The position numbers and the translations under genes are program-made. A stretch of DNA of 61,857 nt from the NCBI GenBank assembly GCA_030267965.1, contig BRYA01001463.1:1-61857 (forward strand), given 5' to 3'. Every line of letters begins with the position of its first letter. Position 1 is the stretch's first letter. Source of the DNA: Triparma columacea. Its lineage: Eukaryota; Sar; Bolidophyceae; Parmales; Triparmaceae. Shown here piece by piece: positions 10,256 through 21,500 of this stretch. The notes below the pieces were generated by a model that had not been told where the DNA came from, ran no database searches, and was given only the letters and a program-made list of their open reading frames with translations.

Positions 10256-12047
10256 ATGGTCAAACTCCTTGGAATTGCGTTACTTCTACCATTAGTAATC
10301 TCCTTCTCACCTTCCACCATTTTCAACAAAGGACTTACTAGGAGTGCCGTCTCCACCACCAACTACTCCCCTGTCACATCACCGTCAATCAGGCGAGGAG
10401 CGACTGAGCTCAATGCCAAGAACAAGAAGGTTGTGGTTCTTGGGGGGGATGGATTCTGCGGATGGCCTACTAGCCTTTACCTGAGCGACCAGGGGCACGG
10501 TGAGTTGCCTTTGGCAAGGCTGTGCGACTGGCTTATGATCTCCATTAGCTCTTCGAGAGCCCTTCCTTCTCTTCCCCCCCCCCCCCCCTTCCCCCCTCTA
10601 ACCCCCACCCCTCCCCCACTCCAGACATAATCATCGTTGACAACCTGTCCAGGCGCAACATCGACAACGAGCTGGGGTGCGATTCCCTCACCCCCATCGC
10701 CTCCCCCGCCGAGCGCGTCAGGGCGTGGGAGGAGGTCAGCGGGAAGAAAATCAAGTTCGTCAACCTTGACGTTGCCAAGGACTATGCGGAGCTAGTCGAG
10801 GTGAGGATATGGGATGGGAGGTGGTCGTGAGGATTATGGGGCTATCACAAAATGGAATTCCTATTTGTTACCCCTTTGTGTTACTTCTTTGTGTTCTCCT
10901 ATATAATACTCCTTATGTTTCTCTCATGTTTTGTTACTAAGAAATGCTTCATGATTTGCTCTAACCCCAACCCCCCAACCCCCTCAGCTCTTCAAAACCG
11001 AGAAGCCGGACACTGTCGTCCACTTTGCCGAGCAGCGCGCCGCCCCCTACTCCATGAAGTCCTCTAAGGGCAAGCGCTACACCATTGACAACAACGTCCC
11101 GGGCACCAACAACCTCTGCTGCGCAATCGTGGACGCGGAGAGGGACATCCATGTGGTGCACCTTGGGACTATGGGGGTGTACGGGTACGGGACCAGCGGG
11201 GGAGAGATACCGGAGGGTTACATTGACGTTACGCTTCCTGGGGGGAGGGAGAGGTGAGTTGGTGGATGCTACTACGTGATACGAGACGTGCTCTTCGTAA
11301 ATTCTGAATGATACCTACCACTTACTTCCATTCTTACCCCTCTTCCACAGCAACATCCTTCATCCTGCGTACCCTGGTTCGGTCTACCATGCCACCAAGT
11401 GCCTTGATGCCATAATGTTCCAGTTCTACCAGAAGAACGACCAGCTCCGTATAACTGACCTCCACCAGGGCATCGTCTGGGGGACAAACACCCCCCAAAC
11501 CATCAGGGACGAGCGCCTCATTAACCGGTTTGACTACGATGGCGACTACGGCACGGTCCTCAACAGGTTCCTCATGCAGGGAGCCATGGGCGTCCCGCTA
11601 ACGGTCTACGGGACCGGGGGTCAGACCCGCGCGTTCATCCACGTCACCGACACTGCCCGGTGCATTGAGATCGCCATCAACAACCCCCCTAAGAAGGGAG
11701 ACCGGGTCGAGATCTTCAACCAGGTCGCAGAGACCCGCCGCGTCAGGGACATCGCCGGCATGGTGGCCTCCCGGACCGGGGTCGAGATGAAGATGGTCCC
11801 CAACCCCCGCCAGGAGGCAGCTGAGAACGAGCTCGACGTGTCCAACAAGAAGTTCTGCAACCTTGGACTTGAGCCTCTGACTCTTGACGAGGGACTCTTC
11901 GACGAGGTCACGGAGGTGGTGCAGAAATACAAGCACAGGTGTGACCCTAGGATGATCCTCCCTGCGACATACTGGAACAAGGCGAGGGCTGAGGAGTGCG
12001 AGAAGAAGATGCCAAGCGTTGGGGAGATGACCAAAGACATGAAGTAG
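10256..12047 (+). CDS. SQD1: UDP-sulfoquinovose synthase, plastid-targeted
   Basis: Makes UDP-sulfoquinovose from UDP-glucose and sulfite, the head-group donor of the thylakoid sulfolipid SQDG. Exons are 10256-10499, 10625-10800, 10988-11253 and 11351-12047 (460 aa); phases fit and all donors are GTGAG. The protein opens with a signal peptide ('MVKLLGIALLLPLVIS') then 'FSPSTIF' and a Ser/Thr/Arg-rich stretch without acidic residues, a bipartite leader for a secondary plastid. The extended-SDR core follows: Rossmann 'VVVLGGDGFCGWP', then 'VDNLSRR' and 'SLTPIAS', 'VVHFAEQRAAPYSM', 'GTMGVYG', catalytic-type 'YHATK' (plants have YHLSK) and 'TDLHQGIVWG'. Length and motifs match SQD1 throughout. 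The identification is secure; plastid location is inferred from the leader. Confidence 0.95.
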
Positions 12048-12177
12048 TAAGCGGCAGAGTCGCGGGGAATAGGATAGGGGGAGGGGGGGAGGAGAGGGAA
12101 ACGAAAAAACGATATTCAGAAGGGGGGGGCTAAAGCATTACGCATTACAATTTTAACTAACGTGAATCTTCTCCTCT

Positions 12178-12858
12178 TCAGTTTATCTTTTCAGTGTGCA
12201 ACCCCAGCGCCTCCAGGTTGGTCACCTCAGGTTTGACCCTGAAGCATTTCAGCGTCATCGCTACGTAGCTGTAGTACCCCACTATCCCAACAGCCTCAAC
12301 AACCTTCTTAACCCCCAATTCCTCCACCGCCCTCATATAAAGCCCATCGTCAACCTCCCCCTTACCTTCAAGAAGTCTCGCCACAAACTCCGCCAGGAGT
12401 CCTAGTCCTTCGCTCTCTGCGATAGCCTTGATCCTCTCTACCCCCCCCTCCCCCCAACCCCCCCCATCCCCCATCTCCCCCCATATCCCTCTTATGACAT
12501 GTACCCCTAGTCCGGCCTTCAAGGCCTCCGTGCAGTGTATGTCGAACTCCGCTATGCACCCCGTCCAAGCCGCGGTCGTTAGTATTATCATTTCGCTCTC
12601 TTTGGGGGTGAAGGTAGTGTCGTAGCGAACGGCCTTGCCTAGGTTTTGAGATGCGTCGCAGAGGAGAGGGGAGGTTAACCATGGACCGAAGGGACCTGAG
12701 AGACCGGTACGAGGACGGCTTGTGAGGATGGAGGAGAGGATTGATGACTGGGATGGGGTAAGGGGAGGAGAAGGACCGGAGTAACGGGGTGGAGGGTAGG
12801 GATTTGATTGGGAAAGGTAAGGGGCGAGGAGGAAGAGGAAGAGGAAGGAAGGACGCAT
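12178..12858 (-). CDS. Carboxymuconolactone decarboxylase / AhpD-like family protein
   Basis: A single-exon protein of 226 aa from the ATG at 12858, or 253 aa from the upstream in-frame ATG at 12939. I prefer 12858 because it begins with a signal-peptide-like 'MRPSFLFLFLLAPYLSQS'. The core holds 'GPFGPWLTSPLL', 'LGKAVRYDTTFTPKESEMI' and 'WTGCIAEFDIHCTEALKAG', the helical pattern of carboxymuconolactone decarboxylase-like proteins. Their bacterial relatives include decarboxylases and AhpD-type peroxidase partners. The CxxC pair of AhpD is not present; two cysteines flank 'IAEFDIH' instead, so redox function is uncertain. Its 3' end converges on SQD1 across 130 nt. The substrate cannot be told. 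Confidence 0.7.
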   Translation of the reverse strand: MRPSFLFLFLLAPYLSQSNPYPPPRYSGPSPPLTPSQSSILSSILTSRPRTGLSGPFGPWLTSPLLCDASQNLGKAVRYDTTFTPKESEMIILTTAAWTGCIAEFDIHCTEALKAGLGVHVIRGIWGEMGDGGGWGEGGVERIKAIAESEGLGLLAEFVARLLEGKGEVDDGLYMRAVEELGVKKVVEAVGIVGYYSYVAMTLKCFRVKPEVTNLEALGLHTEKIN

Positions 12859-13008
12859 TAAGGAGAGATGAGCAATTTTTGAGAGGCTAATCCGCGTTGT
12901 GTGTTTTGAGTGCGAGATATAAAATGCGCTTAAGAACAACGATGAACGCGAATTAGAGGGCGAAATCTAAAAATAAAATTGGAAATAATAGCTTAAAAAT
13001 CAAAAACC

Positions 13009-13980
13009 ATGACACAGGCCGAAGCAGAAGCCGCTAAGAGGTGAGATCTGACTTTATTCACCAATCACTCCCTCGAGTATGTTTTTTGTCTATTGAAGAT
13101 CGAAAATGGATGAATTAATTTCAATTTTGACGGGTCCTCCCCCCGTGGGTTGCCTCTTTTGTCCCCCATTGTCCTTTGTTTTCTACTATTTACTCATCAT
13201 ATACCTTCCCATCTCCACCTCCCCTCTTATAACAATCTCTCTCCCCCCTTAAGCGAGGGTAACAAGTACTTTGCCTCAAAGGAGTATGATTTGGCAATCG
13301 AGCATTACTCCAAGGCCATCTCCCTCCACTCTGACTGCAAGTACTACTCCAACCGTTCCGCCTGCTACGCCGGCAAGGGCGACTGGTCCGCCGCGGCCTC
13401 CGACGCCGTAGAGTGCATCCGTCTAGACCCAACGTTCATCAAGGGTTACTACAGGCTCGTTAGCGCTCAGGTTAAGATGGAGAAGTACGAGGAGGCGTTG
13501 GCTACGGCCAAGCAAGGGCTTCAGCTGGACGAGGGTAACGCCGAGCTTACTAAGCAGGTGAGGCTGGTGAAGAGCCTAGCCGCAGCGTCCGCGGAGAGGG
13601 GTAGGAGGGAGAGGCAGGGTAAGCCCGGTAGGAAGGGTGTGGACGAGAAGGAGGTGTTGGAGCTCCAGGACCAGATCAACGAGACGAGGAGGGAGATGAG
13701 CAGCGTCGAGCAGTACATCAACAACTCCAGCCGCGAGCAGAAGATGGCTGAGCTCACTAAGGAGCAGCTCGCGGGGATGGACGAGAGCACAAGCATGTAC
13801 CTTAGCTTCGGGAAGGCCTTCCTTAAGACGAGTAAGGAAGAGGCAGTTGCGAAGACGGACGAGAAGATCATGCAGTTCAAGAAGAGGGAGGAGGACTACG
13901 CGAGCAAGATGGAGTACCTTAAGAAAAAGGCAAACTCACAGGTTGGCAACTTTAAGGAACTCGTGCAGGGGGCTAGGTGA
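13009..13980 (+). CDS. TPR co-chaperone domain fused to a prefoldin subunit 1-like domain
   Basis: Exon 1 is 13009-13040 (ATG followed by ten codons), the intron 13041-13253 (donor GTGAGA), exon 2 13254-13980; 252 aa. Residues about 10-120 form three Hop/STI1-like TPR motifs: 'SEGNKYFASKEYDLAIEHYS', 'YYSNRSACYAGKGDW' and 'GYYRLVSAQVKMEKYEEAL', with the Asn/Lys clamp-type residues of Hsp70/Hsp90-binding TPRs. After a Lys/Arg-rich linker, residues about 150-250 form two helices around a hairpin: 'LELQDQINETRREM', 'LTKEQLAGMDESTSMYLSFG' and 'DEKIMQFKKREEDYASKMEY'. This matches prefoldin subunit 1 (human 'DETNMYEGVGRMF'). The TPR part would bind EEVD tails and the prefoldin part could join a hexameric chaperone; both roles are inferred from homology. 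Confidence 0.8.
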
Positions 13981-14115
13981 TTATTCAATACAAGGAGGAG
14001 TGGGGGGGGAATAGGTTTAAAAGGTTTGGTTCTAATCATATCATCTATCTCTTGCCATTTTCTTACTTTATAAAAGAGTTCCCTCTCCTCATTCCCCCCT
14101 TCAAAACCAAAACAC

Positions 14116-14712
14116 CTAATCACTCCCCCCTTCCCTAATCTCCTTCATAGCCTCATCTCTTTCAAAGTCCCTGATTCTCGGTGTGTGCGTAGCGATAACT
14201 CTACTCAACCCAACCTTCCCCATTTCCTCTTTCCCCGCATCACTCTCCCAACCAGTTCCTACTAATGTTGAGAGCGCGTTACTCTTTAGTAATATAGCTG
14301 ACTGTAGACGTGCCATTTGTTTGTTGTGTAACTTGAGTGTTGAGGAGTTCCATTCTCTATACCAGGTTCCAACGTCGTTTGTTGACATCCAGGTTTTATC
14401 ATCCTCGCTTATTGTACCGTGTTTTTTAGAATCCACTATTGAGATGTAGTCCTTTGAGTAGTCACGAGAGGAAGAGTCGTCGGAGGAGGAGGACTTACCC
14501 TTGGTTCCTCCTTTCTTTGCTTGTTTACTTCCAAAGTTACGAGTTGGTGTGGAATTTGGTTTGGAGTTAGGTGTTGTGCGTGAGGTGGAGAGGGAAGTAG
14601 ATAAGCTGGATAGTAGTAGTCGCTGGATTGAGGGGCTGCTGAGTGTGGAAGTTGTTGTAGAGCGGATTGAAGGACAGAGTGAGGGGTGGAGACTTAGGCG
14701 GATGACGTTCAT
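14116..14712 (-). CDS. Small protein with mitochondrial-type presequence, function unknown
   Basis: A single-exon 198-aa frame starting at 14712. The first 55 or so residues ('MNVIRLSLHPSLCPSIRS', then Ser/Thr/Arg/Leu) lack acidic residues and look like a mitochondrial transit peptide. A Lys/Ser-rich low-complexity segment follows, then a conserved-looking block, 'WMSTNDVGTWYREWNSSTL' and 'HNKQMARLQSAILLKSNAL'. Size, basic N-terminus and compact helical end would suit a mitoribosomal or assembly factor, but I recognise no family. It converges on the TPR-prefoldin gene across 135 nt. Confidence 0.6.
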   Translation of the reverse strand: MNVIRLSLHPSLCPSIRSTTTSTLSSPSIQRLLLSSLSTSLSTSRTTPNSKPNSTPTRNFGSKQAKKGGTKGKSSSSDDSSSRDYSKDYISIVDSKKHGTISEDDKTWMSTNDVGTWYREWNSSTLKLHNKQMARLQSAILLKSNALSTLVGTGWESDAGKEEMGKVGLSRVIATHTPRIRDFERDEAMKEIREGGSD

Positions 14713-15200
14713 TGGTTGATTTTGTCTGTTTTAATGCAATTTGATGAAATTAGAGGATTATATTTGGGGAATTATATATAGGATTCAACGTGTTGCAATG
14801 TGATGTGCGTAAAATGTGTGTGTATGCTTTAAATTGGAATAGAAATTGATGTGGATTGGTGTGTGGGTTTTCTCCTTTCTTTTTCTCTCTTTTTTCTCGT
14901 TGGAAAAAGAAGAGCTTTTGAGGGCTGACGAAGGAGGAAATTAAGTGCGAGCGCCAGCCTTGGGCCTGTGGATTTAGAATATGATGAACGCCGCGCAAAG
15001 GAAGCGCAAAGGAAGAATATTTCATTGCATTTCTCTTTTTTTCCTCTTCCCCCTGCTTCCCCACTTTCCCCAGCATCCCCTAAACCAATCCTTTGAGGAA
15101 ATTCATTTCTCATTCATTAGCTACACTTTGAGGATATATTAACTGATATATACTCATTACACATACACACAAACGCCCCCACGAAGTTATAGATTAGATA
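14713..15200. promoter_or_regulatory. Divergent promoter region, mitochondrial-type protein / UTP18
   Basis: A 488-nt gap between two divergent starts, moderately AT-rich with pyrimidine runs near 15035-15075. Short open frames here are not supported by any conserved peptide. No RNA gene is seen. Confidence 0.4.
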
Positions 15201-17257
15201 ATGACGTCCTTAGAGATAAATGCTACAAAGGCCACAAACAAGAGACAAGGTGAGGGACAATATGGCCATGTTGAGCGTATATACCTGTGTGTGGATGTGT
15301 ATCTGATGCGTGTAGTTGTATATGCACGCACACACACCACGTAAACACTCTTAACCACAATACAACAACACCCTAACCATCTCTCCCCACAAACACAACC
15401 TCCTCCCCACACAACCTCCTCCGCACACACAAACAGCGTCCCTACTCTCCAATACCACACCCTCGTCTTCATCTGAAAAGGGCAACAACAAATCCCAAGA
15501 GAAGAAGAAAAGGAACAAGGAAAAGAACTCAAAGAACGATAAGAAGGACCGCATTAAGAAGAAGAAGTTAAAGAAGATGCAGGACAAAAAGACAGAGGCC
15601 GCCTTAGCAGCCACCCTCTTCGGTTCCGCTACCACACCTTCTGCTACCCCAGTAGTTTCTACCACCTCAATTGAAGACTCCGCAGAATCTGTAGATGTTG
15701 TTGATTTCGAGGAATACTCCGACTCCGACGTCCCCGAGGATACATACGATATGTCCTTACCCATACCAGCATGGTCTGACAGCGACAGTGAATCCGACTC
15801 CTCCAGCGGGGGGATAGATATTACTAAAAGCGGGAGCAGACTTAAGAAACTTAGAGAGAACATGGACGAGACTAACATAACAGAGAGGGAACTCGAACGT
15901 AGACTTAAGAAAAGGATGCTAGAAGTAAGTGAGAGAGTCCGTGCAGGTTTCACAGACTGGGCCAACGTTGGTAAAGGTGCGGGTAAAAGGATAACCATGA
16001 TTGGTGAGTCTGGTGAGGATAGCTCTGATGAAGAGGAAGACGATAGGAGACTACAGGGTATCATGAACTCAACAGCACCGCTGGCTATGGGGAGGGATAA
16101 CCTACCTTCGGGTGATATTGATATGGTCAGAGGTAGAGACCTTAACGAAGTAGAGACGTCTAAATCTACAGTCACTGCTGTCAAGTTTCACCCGTCGTCT
16201 GAGATTCTGTTCACGGCGGGGTACGATAAAACACTGCGGTTCTTCAGAACCACATCGTCAGGTACATCAGGTCAAACAACTGAGACAACGTTAGGTGGTG
16301 GATCTAAAATCCACGGTATCCATTTCCCTGACCTTCCCATCCTTCAAGCCTCATGGTCAGGTGGTGGTAGTAGGGTTGTATGCACGGGGAGGAGACCGTT
16401 TGTTTATCTGTATGATGTGGTTAGTGGGAAGGTTGATAAGATTATGAAGATTAGCGGAAGGGACGAGAAAGGGTGGGAGAAAATTTCTGTACAAGAGGTA
16501 AGTTTTAGGGAGGCAAGAGGGGGGAGAGAAACGAATATATATATATATATATGTATAAGACACCTAAACACAAACACGGCAACGCCCTCTGGACAACACG
16601 TCAACTCTAATTATCATCTACCTCTCTAACCCCCTCTCCATGTTCATGTTAACTCCTTCTCAGGAGGGTAACGGTGGTATGATATCAATGTGCGGTAACG
16701 ACGGTTCAATAATCCTAATAAACGGTCTAACCGGTGAGAAGCACCACTCCTACCGTCTCACCGGTGCGGCCAGGTGCTGCGGTTGGGACGGGATGGATTT
16801 AATTGCAGCAGGAACGGAAGGGGAAATATGGACATGGGATATTAGGATGGGGGGGAACGGGAAACCGAAGAATAGGGTTAAGGTTGACGATGGTACACCC
16901 ATACAGTGCGTGGCTGCGAAGGGGGGGAGGGTTGCAGCAGGGTGCGAAAGCGGGGTCGTGGCTGTTTATAAGGACGGAGCTCTAGAGAAGAGTATCATGA
17001 ACCTTACAACGTCAGTCGCGGGACTTACGTTCAACCCGTCGGGTGAGGCTCTGGCATTATGGACTCGTAGAACCCGTGGTGGTATGAGGGTTTACCACAC
17101 TTCCGGTAAGACGGTATTCAAAAACTGGCCAACCTCTAAGACGCCCTTAGGGTACGTTTGGGACGTGGACTGGAGTAAGGGGGGGGGGGGAATGGCGATT
17201 GGGACGGATAAGGGAAAGGCGTTAGGGTATAGGGTTGAGTATTACAAGGATGTATAA
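15201..17257 (+). CDS. UTP18: U3 snoRNP WD40 component UTP18
   Basis: Part of the small-subunit processome that cleaves pre-rRNA in the nucleolus. The exon starting at 15201 (ATG to 15249, donor GTGAGG) is inferred because the large frame lacks an upstream ATG; splicing to 15437 keeps phase. Exon 2 is 15437-16497 (donor GTAAGT), exon 3 16664-17257; 567 aa, close to human UTP18 (about 556). The N-terminus is Lys-rich and acidic ('KKTEAALAATLFGS' recalls the UTP18 'LVFGS' box). WD40 repeats begin at 'STVTAVKFHPSSEILFTAGY' and end 'GGGMAIGTDKGKALGYRVEY', like the family's 'GNEKGKALMYRLHHY'. The phrase 'VRAGFTDWA' matches the linker of the family. An AT-dinucleotide run lies in intron 2. Confidence 0.88.
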
Positions 17258-17339
17258 AAAAGAGCAAGAAGGATAGTGGAAATGAGAGACAAGACTATAA
17301 TTTTCTATTTTTCTCCCACCCCCACCCCCCCGCGACATT

Positions 17340-17455
17340 CCCTCATACGCAAACCCATCACCGTCACCATCGCCATCACCATCACCGTCACCATCGCCAT
17401 CGCCATCACCATCACCATCACCATCGCCATCACCATCGCCATCACCATCGCCTAA
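17340..17455. repeat. Tandem CATCAC/CATCGC-type hexanucleotide array
   Basis: About 100 bp of imperfect (CAYCRC)n between the convergent 3' ends of UTP18 and the LIM gene. It leaves a long minus-strand frame encoding Asp-Gly repeats, which I regard as spurious because it overlaps no conserved peptide. Confidence 0.9.
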
Positions 17456-17467
17456 AATCCCCACCTT

Positions 17468-18410
17468 TCATTCCCCCCCTGTACTCCCTGTCTTATGCTT
17501 GAACTTGTCCCCCCCAACGTAGCTGTTATCCTTATGGAACCTCGCTAAATTGTGCGTCCTACAAAGCAGCATCTCCCCAACTTTAGTGAAATTGCTTAGC
17601 GTTATCTGGCACTTACAGTCCTCGCATTTCGCGCAAGCCTTATGGTACTTCACTCCGTCCAAAGTCACCTGGGGATCCGCGGGGTAAACGGCCTTGCCGC
17701 ATGCTGGGCACTTTGCCGACGTAGGGGAACCTGAGGAGAAGGCCTTCATGCGGTCCTTTATGGAACCGGTTGAGGAGACGGATGTTACGGAGGACGTGGA
17801 GACGGATGATTCTAGCTTTGGCCGTAATGGAGGAGTGGGGCTGTCGGATGCGGGACTGTCAGAGGATGCGGGACTACCAACGGAACCTCCGGCGAAGGTG
17901 AAGACAGTCTGAGGCTGATCGGATGCCCTGACTTTGTCATTTGTCTTGGGAGCTTCCTCTGTGGGAGCTTCCTCTTCCTTCTTATCCTTGTCATCTGTGA
18001 CGCTCAACTTCTCGACGCTCAAGTCCTCGCTGCCTCCCTTGCTCTTGCTCTGCTGCTTGAACTTGTCCCCCCCCACGTAGCTGTTGTCCTTGTGGAACCT
18101 CGCCAGGTTGTGTGTCCTGCAAAGGAGCATTTCTCCAACTTTGGTGAAATTACTGAGCGTTATCTGGCACCCACAATCCTTGCATTTGGCGCAAGCCTTG
18201 TGATACTAAGCGCGAGTTACGGGAGCGAGAAGTGGGTGCCAAGAAGTGAGATAAGCCAAGTAACTGGAAACCAAGAACACAAGATCCACCATTAAAAACA
18301 TGAAGAATGGCACACTCATAAATGCCGTTACGTACCTTTGACTGGTCGAGAACTATCTGAGGGTCATTAGGGTACACGGAGGTACTACAGACAGGACACT
18401 TTGCTGACAT
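17468..18410 (-). CDS. Two-LIM-domain protein
   Basis: LIM zinc fingers mediate protein contacts, often with actin or in the nucleus. Exon 1 is 18410-18336 ('MSAKCPVCSTSVYPNDPQ', 25 codons), donor GTACGT; the intron ends at 18206 and exon 2 runs 18205-17468; 270 aa. LIM1 (residues 4-60) spans the splice: CPVC, 'YHKACAKCKDCGCQIT', 'CRTH'. A Ser/Thr/Pro linker of about 100 residues follows, then LIM2 from 'CPACGKAVYPADPQ' with the same zinc ligands. Both fingers end in the same segment, 'LLCRTHNLARFHKDNSYVGG', so one arose by internal duplication. The spacing fits plant WLIM/animal CRP proteins; the exact partner is unknown. Confidence 0.85.
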
Positions 18411-18507
18411 GGGAAAATAGGGGAGAACAAGGTCCGGAACTGTTGGGGAAAAAATATCTGGGTTAAATAAATTGTAACACACATTTACGAGCCCATCAAA
18501 CTGCCCA

Positions 18508-21500
18508 TCACGCCCCTCCGCCCCCGCCCATTTTCATGACGTTGAATTCCAAGTGATTCTCCAAATCCTTCCTGACTTTCCTAATCTCCTCCTTGACCTT
18601 TTCCTTCCGTTTACCCCCTTCGCCTTGGGAGTTCCTCCTCCCAATACCCCCTCCACCACTCCCCCTACCACTTCCAACCCGCGGCCCTATTCCCGCGATT
18701 ACTGCCTGTTCAATTCCCCCTCCAACATCGCCTCCTCCCACGCCCGGTCCCCTCCACACGCTCATCCCGTTCTTGTTTCTGTTCTCCTCCACAGTCACGA
18801 ACCTCGGGTCGATGTTCTTATTTCCATCTCCTTGTGCCGCCCGTGCCTCAGCTTGTGCCGACGACGATGCAGCCCTTTTCCTGACGATCCTCATGCTTCC
18901 GACTCCCCCGGCGCTCACCGCTCTCCGAGGCCGAGGCCTAACGCCGCTCAGCTCGTTGTCCTCCGCTCTCCCCTTCGTCATGGTTGCCCTTGGCGTCTGA
19001 GACGTTATGGTCTCGAACGACCTTCTAGTGCGACGGCCCTCTGGCCTCTTTGGCATCCTATAGACTTCGCCCGCAGGGATCTTAGGAACCTTGTTGCTAC
19101 TGCTATCCGCGCTCACAGCCCGTCCCCTTTCTCCTCCTCTTCCTCGTAGTCCTACGCCAAGACCGCTACCAGCACCAGCAACTCCTCCTCCCTTCTTGTC
19201 CGCCTCCTTCTTCTTCCCTTTCGTCCCGCTAATTTTACTATCACTACTCTTACTGCTTTTCTTCTTTCCTTTCTTTTTCCTCCCGACCCTCTTCCTCCTT
19301 TCATCCTCGTCCATGTTATCGCCACTTGGATCACTCTCACTCCCTGCGCTTTCGTTTTCCTCCTCCTCCTCGGCTCTTTGTACCCTAATGTACTCTGCCT
19401 CAATGTACTTCCTTACGCTGTCTTTGACCTCGTCGACTACTCCATCGTCCGAATCCAAGTCAAAACCTACCTTATCCCCCTCCTCCTTGCTCCCCAGGCT
19501 CCTCTTCACCCCCGTAACTGCCCCATCTTCGTCCTTCAAGTACCTCCAAAATTCCCTCAAGCTCTCAGCGAACTCCCACCCCACTTCCTCCAAGTCCCCC
19601 ACCCCGTAGTGGACCCCGTCCTTCCCCCCGAAGCTTGCTTCCAGCGTATACGCGCAGGTGATATTCATTTCGTGGTACATGACAACTCTCATCGTAGACG
19701 CCTTCGAAGGCGACAGTTTGAAGGAGCATCCTGATAGAGTGAAGGCTGAGCTTTTGCCGTCGAGAATGCGGGGCAGAAGCCTTGCTCGGATCTTCAGTGT
19801 GTGTGTGTGTGTGTGAGTGTGTGTGTGTGTGTGCGCGGTTTGTGTAAGTGTGTGTGCACACGTGCGTGCAAGAAAATCGATCACTCCATCCTTATCTTCA
19901 TCATTATCTCCTCTATCTCTCGCCACATTGCCTCCGCGCTCTCACCTTCTTCTGGATGCTGTCCCTCTCCTTGTACGATCCTGTATTGATGCTCAACCCC
20001 CCGCCGCCTCCTCTCCCCACAAACCCCCTCCCCCCGCCTCCCCGCTCTCCCCCTTGAGTGCTCGTTGGCCTGCTCCTCTTCCCCTCCTGCTCCTTGACAG
20101 TCCCCCCAAATCCGACCTTTTTATCCCCTCCACCCCCTCCGCCCCCTCCACCCCCTCCACCCCCTCCGCCAGCATTTCCGCCCGCCGCCCCTCTCCCCCC
20201 CGTCTCCTTGTACTCCTTCTCCATCTCCTTCCTCTCTTCGTCCTCCACCCACCTCTTCCACCCCCTATCAGGAACGCACCCGTACATGAAAACGCCCTCC
20301 TTCCTCGAGTGACCGTGGATATCGCACTGAACGACTACGTCCCTCATCCTGCAGAACCGCTTAACCATGGCCTTGCAACTGCTTATAGTCGGGTGCAGGT
20401 ACTGGTCAGGCTTGTCCCACCTCCTGTTCAAGTCCACGCCTGCGAGGCTGCACCTATAGTTCCCATTTATGACACCGTCAGGGTTCAACATCGGGACCAC
20501 CTTGAAGACGAACCTTCTCCTCAAATCAACGGCCCCCTCCTCGTCACTCGTTAAGTAGTCCAAAAGCCCCTTCATGATCCAGCTGGCGTTGCTCTCCCCA
20601 GGGTGCACTCTAGCCGTGAGCACGACCCCCTTCCTTGCAGCCAAGGCCTCACAATCGTCGGTTGCTTCCGTGATAGTCAACAGATCGCACCTGTTCCCTG
20701 CTAGCGTCTCGCAAAGGAGCTCCCTTCTAAAGGTCTGGTTCCTGACGGGATCAGACTGGAGGTTGAATAGGTAACGCTGCAAGGAGGAGTAAGAGTACGG
20801 GTAGCACATGGCGAAGAAAACGACATCACTGTCGGTCATGAACTCGGTTTCCCAAGTCAGGGTGTAGTACCTTTTTGCACCCTCTCGGCCCTTTCCCTTG
20901 GGGGCCTTTTTGTCGTTGTTGAAGTACTTTATGTTGTCGCCCGTCCTCACCCACCCCAAACCCTCGGTCGCCAGATTCTGAGAGTACATGAGAGGCTTCA
21001 TTCCCGAGTTGAAGAGCGAGGACGGCTTGCCCAAGTTGGTAATGTTGAACTTCACCCTCACACCCCTCCTCACGTTACTGCAGGAAAAGTAGAACCACTG
21101 GTTGAACCCCTTGCTGTTGATATCGTGGCTGAGCTCGAGGTCGTACTCCTGCCAGGAGACGTTCTTGTCGCGGATGTCGCCGTAGCTTACCCTGTTGGCC
21201 ATGCTCAGGTTGCCGCACTCAAAGTGTGAGTCGAAAATTATGCTATCGTGGCTCAATATCCTGCTAAACCTAAACCTATCCTCGTAATTGTAGACGCACT
21301 TCAAGGTGGCATCTTCTCCCCTATTCTTGCTGCGGTAAGCGGGAGGTGGGGGAGGAGCGAGAAGAGGAAGCGGCAACCCAAAAAGGATTAGTTTTATGGC
21401 GTGCATGCACTTCTCCTCCCCGCCCATCTCACCTCTCCTCGTTGTGAACCACGTTCATCGCCTTGGCGTTCGTCCCCGTGTACGGCACAGGCCCCATCGG

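Noticed and set aside
14750..15113. Overlapping minus-strand frames of 94-108 codons
   Set aside because: Low-complexity Lys/Glu/Phe sequence in a divergent promoter gap with no recognisable domain or partner exon.
17222..17464. Asp-Gly repeat open frame on the minus strand
   Set aside because: It is a product of the hexanucleotide array between two gene ends, with no conserved peptide.
19817..20554. Plus-strand frame with Cys-Val and Pro-rich stretches
   Set aside because: It is antisense to the carboxypeptidase; Cys-Val comes from the TG repeat and Pro from the polyglycine codons.
21330..21427. Apparent N-terminus 'MGGEEKCMHAIKLILFG' of the carboxypeptidase
   Set aside because: It lies between a GTGAGA donor and a CGCAG acceptor whose phases join the upstream exon, so it is intron sequence.
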